Shown here: positions 6,812 through 10,493 of the stretch, one piece after another | Position numbering within the stretch: the stretch's first letter is position 1 | Layout of the letters: every line of letters begins with the position of its first letter | Source of the DNA: Neisseria lactamica | Lineage (GTDB): Bacteria > Pseudomonadota > Gammaproteobacteria > Burkholderiales > Neisseriaceae | Assembly (NCBI GenBank): GCA_001067655.1 | Contig: JUNU01000144.1 | Coordinates: 1-10,493, forward strand | Length of the DNA stretch: 10,493 nt | Reading direction: 5' to 3' | The notes under the pieces: generated by a model | What the model saw: the letters and a program-made list of their open reading frames with translations, nothing else | The model's database searches: none | What the model was told of the DNA's origin: nothing | Program-made: the position numbers and the translations under genes

Positions 6812-6848
6812 AAAGGTCGTCTGAAAATGTTTTCAGACGACCTTTTTT
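6812..6848. terminator. Uptake-sequence hairpin terminator shared by the acyltransferase gene and cysS
   Basis: A 16-base perfect stem (6812-6827 and 6830-6845) has almost no loop and each arm holds an AG-muc uptake sequence (6814-6825 plus, 6832-6843 minus). On plus it ends in six T (6843-6848). It lies between convergent stop codons at 6779 and 6863, so it can serve both genes. Confidence 0.88.
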
Positions 6849-6862
6849 CGTATCAAAGCAAA

Positions 6863-8284
6863 TTAGCCGCGCCGCCAAGTCGTACCGCCGGCGTTGTCTT
6901 CCAGAATGATTTTGTGTTCGTTCAGAAGGTCGCGGATGCGGTCAGACTCTGCCCAGTTTTTATCCGCGCGCGCCTGTTTGCGTCGGGCGATTAAGTCTTC
7001 GATTTCTTCGTTGGAGAGGCCGTCTGAAACCGCGCCGCCTTGCAGGAACTCGGTCGGATCGCGTTGCAGCAGACCGATGATGCCGCCCAAGGTTTTCAGG
7101 CAGCCGGCGAGGTGTGCGTCGTTAGTTTTATTCACTTCGCCTGCCAGTTCAAACAATACGGCAACGGCTTCGACCGTACCGAAATCGTCGTTCATAGCGG
7201 CGTAGAAGCGGCGGGTGTAGTCGTTGGCATTTTCGGACAATTTGAACGCGGCAGCAGGAGTGTTTTTCAAGGTGGTGTACAGGCGTGTCAGTGCGCCTTT
7301 GGCGTCGTCTAAATGCGCGTCGGAATAGTTCAACGGGCTGCGGTAATGGGCGCGCAGGATGAAGAAGCGCACGACTTCGGGGTCGTATTGTTTCAACACT
7401 TCGCGGATGGTGAAGAAGTTGCCCAACGATTTGGACATTTTTTCGCCGTCCACGCGGATGAAGCCGTTGTGCAGCCAGTATTTGACGTGGCTGGCAATGC
7501 TTTGACCGTGGTGGGTTTGCGCGTGGTCATGGCCGCAGGTATGGCCGCTGGCGCCGACGCTTTGGGCGATTTCGTTTTCGTGGTGCGGGAATTGCAAATC
7601 CGCGCCGCCGCCGTGAATGTCGAAAGTATCGCCGAACAGGTTTTCACTCATGGCGGAGCATTCGATATGCCAGCCCGGACGGCCGTTGCCCCAAGGGCTT
7701 TCCCATGCCGGTTCGCCTGCTTTGGCGGCTTTCCACAACACAAAATCAAGCGGATCGCGTTTGAAACCATCGACTTCCACACGCTCGCCTGCGCGCAGGT
7801 CGTCCAACGATTTACCCGACAATTGTCCGTAAGCGGCAAACTCGCGCACGGCGTAGTAAACGTCGCCGTTTGCAGCAGGATAAGCCTTGCCGTTTTGAAT
7901 CAGGGTTTCAATCATCGCAATCATTTGCGGGATATTTTCCGTCGCCTTCGGCTCGATGTCGGGACGCAACACGCCCAAAGCATCGGCATCTTCGTGCATA
8001 GCCTGAATGAAACGCGCGGTCAGTTCGCCGATGGTTTCGCCGTTCTCAGCCGCACGGGCAATGATTTTGTCGTCGATGTCGGTGATGTTGCGCACATAAG
8101 TGAGCGGATAACCGCACTCGCTCAGCCAGCGGGCAATCATGTCGAACACGACCATCACGCGGGCATGGCCTAAGTGGCAATAGTCGTAAACAGTCATGCC
8201 GCAAACGTACATACGCACGTTTTTAGGATCGATGGGGGTGAAGGGTTCTTTCTTGCGGGTAAGGGTGTTGAAGATGGTGGTCAT
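6863..8284 (-). CDS. cysS: Cysteine--tRNA ligase (CysRS)
   Basis: A class I aminoacyl-tRNA synthetase that activates cysteine with ATP and loads it on tRNA-Cys in the cytoplasm. The 473-residue protein has the HIGH-type motif HLGH (37-40), the KMSKS loop (282-286) and the four zinc ligands C28, C209, H234 and E238 at the same numbers as in E. coli CysRS. The anticodon-binding C-terminal region is complete, ending in GGTTWRRG. After the HHENE motif there is a His-rich stretch, GHTCGHDHAQTHHG (247-260), about 16 residues longer than the E. coli enzyme at that place; I believe other Neisseria share it. The conserved N-terminus MTTIFNTLTR fixes the start, although the ribosome binding site is poor. 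The start codon is only 17 bases after the HNH gene stop, with no room for a promoter, so cysS is probably read from upstream transcripts. An AG-type uptake sequence lies inside the gene near its 3' end. Confidence 0.97.
   Translation of the reverse strand: MTTIFNTLTRKKEPFTPIDPKNVRMYVCGMTVYDYCHLGHARVMVVFDMIARWLSECGYPLTYVRNITDIDDKIIARAAENGETIGELTARFIQAMHEDADALGVLRPDIEPKATENIPQMIAMIETLIQNGKAYPAANGDVYYAVREFAAYGQLSGKSLDDLRAGERVEVDGFKRDPLDFVLWKAAKAGEPAWESPWGNGRPGWHIECSAMSENLFGDTFDIHGGGADLQFPHHENEIAQSVGASGHTCGHDHAQTHHGQSIASHVKYWLHNGFIRVDGEKMSKSLGNFFTIREVLKQYDPEVVRFFILRAHYRSPLNYSDAHLDDAKGALTRLYTTLKNTPAAAFKLSENANDYTRRFYAAMNDDFGTVEAVAVLFELAGEVNKTNDAHLAGCLKTLGGIIGLLQRDPTEFLQGGAVSDGLSNEEIEDLIARRKQARADKNWAESDRIRDLLNEHKIILEDNAGGTTWRRG
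7017..7028 (+). other. DNA uptake sequence of the AG-DUS dialect inside cysS
   Basis: AGGCCGTCTGAA is an exact match to the AG-DUS dialect, differing from the AGGTCGTCTGAA used everywhere else in the window at one base. It is single rather than paired and encodes part of a variable, surface-like segment (VSDGLS) of CysRS. Confidence 0.8.
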
Positions 8285-8301
8285 GGTGTTTTGCTTAAAG
8301 T

Positions 8302-9069
8302 TTATGAATCAATGATTTTCTGAATTTTAATAAGAAGTTTGAGATCTTCTATACGTTGTGGCCGATTGGTTTTATGTAACATAGCATGGCAATTTGGACA
8401 TACAGGGCGTAAATCTTTTTCAGGGTTTGTGTAACGTTCACCATTATTGGAAACAGGTGTCAAATGATGTACATGAATGAAATTTTTCCCTATTTCTCCA
8501 TAGAAATCTTCAAAATTAAAGTTACATACAGAGCAGTTATAACCATATTTTTTTAAGCATGCTTCCCTTGCTTTAGGATCTCTTTCATATCGATTAACCA
8601 TTACTTGTTGTACGCTGCCTTCTTGGTATTCTGATTGATGATTTACTTCATCAGGGAACCCAGTATAAGAGGAATTGATGTTCTCCAAGAGATCTATTTC
8701 CCAGAATGTTCTCTCTTTATCGTTAGGAGCAATATTGAGTTCTCTGCAAAGTTTTTGGTATTCATTTTCCGCATTTTCATTTTTATCGTGTTGCTTTTTC
8801 AATAAACTATTAATTTTGGGTGTGGTTTTAGAACCGTTTTTATTGGTGGCTTTTTGGTGTTTTTGAATGGTACAGTTTTTATATCCAACAAATCTACTAG
8901 GACAGAAAATGTATCTGCCTCCATAATCAGCGAAGACAAAAATCTTCCCTCTCTTTAGAGTGTCTTTATAATAATTACGATGGGAGTTATTTTTGCTGAA
9001 TTGATAATTTGAAAACCGGATTAAATTAGCGAGAATTTCTTCTTTAGAAGAAACTAGCTCAAGTTCCAT
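8302..9069 (-). CDS. HNH endonuclease, putative restriction-type nuclease
   Basis: The C-terminal part (about residues 150-235) is an HNH nuclease domain. It has a zinc knuckle made of C179/C182 (CSVC) and C224/C227 (CPNCH), the HH pair at 201-202 (HVHHLTPVS) and a final H228 or H232. The order EGSVQQVMVNRYERDPKARE, then CxxC, FxFxxxYG, HHLTP, DLRPVCPNCHAMLH fits the family called predicted restriction endonuclease (COG3183-like), in which Asp often stands at the central N of HNH, as D219 does here. Residues 1-115, including DYGGRYIFCPSRFVGYKN (48-65), I do not recognise; this may be the DNA-recognition part. The gene is strikingly A+T-rich next to obg and cysS, a sign of transfer. AAAAGGAAG seven bases upstream is a strong ribosome binding site. 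No methyltransferase is visible nearby, so it may target modified DNA or be a stray restriction gene; that is inference. Confidence 0.85.
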   Translation of the reverse strand: MELELVSSKEEILANLIRFSNYQFSKNNSHRNYYKDTLKRGKIFVFADYGGRYIFCPSRFVGYKNCTIQKHQKATNKNGSKTTPKINSLLKKQHDKNENAENEYQKLCRELNIAPNDKERTFWEIDLLENINSSYTGFPDEVNHQSEYQEGSVQQVMVNRYERDPKAREACLKKYGYNCSVCNFNFEDFYGEIGKNFIHVHHLTPVSNNGERYTNPEKDLRPVCPNCHAMLHKTNRPQRIEDLKLLIKIQKIIDS

Positions 9070-9131
9070 AATAACGCTTCCTTTTGTTGAAATCTAATAG
9101 GTGAAATTTCGGACATTCTGATTAATGTCAA

Positions 9132-9144
9132 AGGTCCGTCTGAA
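9132..9144 (+). other. Degenerate uptake sequence between obg and the HNH gene
   Basis: AGGTCCGTCTGAA equals the AG-muc uptake sequence with one extra C. Close by, GACATT and AATGTC (9112-9117, 9124-9129) form a weak six-base hairpin. No strong terminator separates obg from the HNH gene. A consensus TTGACA lies at 9126-9131 on minus but lacks a suitable -10 box. Confidence 0.5.
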
Positions 9145-9154
9145 ACCATCCTTC

Positions 9155-10309
9155 TTACTCTGGCTTAAACACGCCAGTATCTGTTTTAGGCTGCTGTTCG
9201 ATAATTTCGACATTTGCGGCTGCCTGCTCCGCTTCTGCTTTCTCGGCTTCGATGCGTTTTTTCTCGGTCAGGTATTGGTTGATTTGGTGCACCAATTCCT
9301 GCGTACCTTGGTGGGTCAGAGCGCTGATTTGGAAGAGGCGCGGGGTTTCCATGTCGAATTGGAAGCGGTCGTCGGGTTTGGGGTAGGCCCAGCCGATGGC
9401 TTCGAGGAAGGCGGCGGTACGCGTTTGGGCTTCTTTTTCATCGAGCATGTCGAGTTTGTTCAGCACCAGCCAGCGTGGTTTGCCGTAGAGTTCTTCGTCG
9501 TATTTGCGCAATTCGTTGATGATGGCGAGGGCTTCTTCGGCGGGGTTGACGGTTTCGTCGAAGGGGGCTAAATCGACGACATGCAGCAACAGACCGGTAC
9601 GTGATAAGTGTTTGAGGAAACGATGGCCGAGGCCTGCGCCTTCTGCCGCGCCTTCAATCAGTCCGGGAATGTCTGCCATGATGAAGCTGTGGTTTTCGTC
9701 GATGCGCACAACGCCTAAGTTCGGATGCAGGGTGGTGAAGGGGTAGTTGGCGATTTTGGGGCGTGCGGCGGATACGGCGGTAATCAGGGTGGATTTACCG
9801 GCGTTGGGCATGCCTAATAAGCCGACATCGGCGAGGACTTTGAGTTCGAGTTGCAGGGAACGGGTTTCACCTTCTTCGCCGGGCGTGGATTGTTTGGGCG
9901 CGCGGTTGACGGACGATTTGAAGTGGATGTTGCCCAAGCCACCTTTGCCGCCTTTAGCAAGGCAGACGCGCTGGCCGTGGTGGGTGAGGTCGGCGACGAT
10001 TTCGTCGGTGTCGAGGTCGCGGATGAGGGTGCCGACGGGCATTTTGAGGACGATGTCGTCCGCACCTGCGCCGTAGCGGTCGGAACCGTGACCTTTTTCG
10101 CCGTTTTTGGCCTGGTAGCGTTTGACGAAGCGGTATTCGACGAGGGTGTTGGTGTTTTCGTCGGCTTCTGCCCAGACGCTGCCGCCTTTGCCGCCGTCGC
10201 CGCCGTCAGGACCGCCGCGCGGTACGAATTTTTCGCGGCGGAAACTGGTTGCGCCATTACCGCCTTTGCCTGCGGCGACTTCGATTTTTGCTTCGTCGAT
10301 GAATTTCAT
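9155..10309 (-). CDS. obg: GTPase ObgE/CgtA
   Basis: An essential GTPase that associates with the 50S subunit and takes part in ribosome assembly and stress control. The 384-residue protein has the glycine-rich Obg fold (about 1-158; GKGGNGATSFRREKFVPRGG at 14-33), then the G domain with GMPNAGKST (166-174), FTT (191-193), DIPG (213-216), NKLD (284-287) and SAL (329-331). The charged C-terminal tail (about 350-384) is variable in the family. Length is normal. The conserved MKFIDEAKIEV fixes the start; the ribosome binding site is modest (AAGAGA). The leader contains an outward-facing pair of uptake sequences, and a perfect TATAAT lies at 10384-10389. Downstream, the HNH gene and cysS follow in the same direction without a strong terminator, so obg transcripts may continue into them. 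Confidence 0.98.
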   Translation of the reverse strand: MKFIDEAKIEVAAGKGGNGATSFRREKFVPRGGPDGGDGGKGGSVWAEADENTNTLVEYRFVKRYQAKNGEKGHGSDRYGAGADDIVLKMPVGTLIRDLDTDEIVADLTHHGQRVCLAKGGKGGLGNIHFKSSVNRAPKQSTPGEEGETRSLQLELKVLADVGLLGMPNAGKSTLITAVSAARPKIANYPFTTLHPNLGVVRIDENHSFIMADIPGLIEGAAEGAGLGHRFLKHLSRTGLLLHVVDLAPFDETVNPAEEALAIINELRKYDEELYGKPRWLVLNKLDMLDEKEAQTRTAAFLEAIGWAYPKPDDRFQFDMETPRLFQISALTHQGTQELVHQINQYLTEKKRIEAEKAEAEQAAANVEIIEQQPKTDTGVFKPE

Positions 10310-10330
10310 GGTGTTCTCTTGTATTTTGGG

Positions 10331-10366
10331 TTTCAGACGACCTTTTGTGTCGGAGGTCGTCTGAAA
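10331..10366. repeat. Outward-facing uptake-sequence inverted repeat in the obg leader
   Basis: TTTCAGACGACCT (10331-10343) and AGGTCGTCTGAAA (10354-10366) form a perfect 13-base stem with a ten-base loop. The order is reversed compared with the three uptake-sequence terminators: here the loop-side ends are the AGG ends. It begins 21 bases before the obg start codon, so it could shape the leader RNA, or be the terminator of a gene beyond the window. Confidence 0.75.
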
Positions 10367-10383
10367 AAATGGGAATGGGGGAT

Positions 10384-10389
10384 ATTATA
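10384..10389 (-). promoter_or_regulatory. Candidate -10 box for obg
   Basis: A perfect TATAAT lies on the minus strand about 75 bases before the obg start. No -35 box is recognisable at the right distance. If used, the transcript would carry the uptake-sequence hairpin in its leader. The surrounding plus strand is G-rich (10371-10402). Confidence 0.4.
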
Positions 10390-10440
10390 AGGGATATGGG
10401 GGATGTGCGCCCGTTTCTCTGTCCCGCTTAGTTTTTTGCT

Positions 10441-10493
10441 GAGACCTTTGCAATAACATAGGTTACTAAAATTTTATGCTCAATCTCATTTTC
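10441..10493. mobile_element. Possible end of an IS1106/IS5-like insertion sequence, cut by the window edge
   Basis: GAGACCTTTGCAA (10441-10453) matches my recollection of a terminal repeat of IS1106/IS5-family elements common in Neisseria. The AT-rich sequence after it runs to the window edge with no transposase visible. Only one end can be seen, so this is tentative. Confidence 0.25.

Noticed and set aside
7313..8173. A 286-codon plus-strand frame across cysS
   Set aside because: It is antisense to a complete, clearly identified cysS in GC-rich DNA, where long shadow frames are expected.
9851..10390. Plus-strand frame across the obg 5' half
   Set aside because: Antisense shadow of obg; low-complexity Phe/Ala/Val product and no supporting start signal.
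1..10493. CRISPR array, tRNA, rRNA or toxin-antitoxin pair
   Set aside because: No regularly spaced direct repeats, cloverleaf sequences or paired small genes of a known type were seen. The short regular motifs found are uptake sequences.

Overview
The window is chromosomal DNA from a Neisseria. Four inverted pairs of the 12-base DNA uptake sequence AGGTCGTCTGAA sit between genes. This is the AG-muc dialect, known mainly from the N. mucosa / N. sicca / N. macacae group. That points to a commensal of that group rather than to the meningococcus or gonococcus, which use ATGCCGTCTGAA. The species call is inference; the genus is well supported.

Layout. 1-2500: ypjD (a CcsA/HemX-like membrane protein, minus strand) and ffh (signal recognition particle GTPase, plus strand) diverge from a short shared region, each closed by an uptake-sequence hairpin. 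The same divergent ypjD/ffh pair is known in E. coli. 2572-5339: one large minus-strand gene for an 854-residue trimeric autotransporter adhesin. Its membrane anchor and head modules resemble meningococcal NadA, but it is about twice as long and carries three NadA-type head modules and a duplicated stalk segment. It has its own promoter and a strong terminator. 5546-5894: rpmE (zinc-type ribosomal protein L31) with its own promoter, a leader hairpin and a terminator. 5895-6257: a gene-poor stretch with a possible 53-codon minus-strand reading frame. 6258-6848: a hexapeptide-repeat acyltransferase (plus strand), closed by an uptake-sequence hairpin shared with the convergent cysS. 6863-10309: three minus-strand genes in the order obg, HNH endonuclease, cysS. 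The right end holds an unusual outward-facing uptake-sequence pair upstream of obg and, possibly, the edge of an insertion sequence.

How the genes fit together. Most of the window is housekeeping: protein targeting (ffh), translation (rpmE, cysS), ribosome assembly and stress (obg), and a membrane protein of the cytochrome c assembly superfamily (ypjD). Three genes look accessory: the adhesin, the acyltransferase, and the HNH nuclease. The nuclease is much richer in A+T than its neighbours and lies only 17 bases before the cysS start codon. It appears to have been inserted between two essential genes and to have placed cysS under upstream transcription. No methyltransferase partner for it is visible, and there is no CRISPR array, tRNA or rRNA gene.

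The best candidates for something undescribed are the multi-headed NadA-like adhesin, the orphan HNH nuclease with an unrecognised N-terminal half, the rpmE leader hairpin, and the inverted uptake-sequence arrangement in the obg leader.
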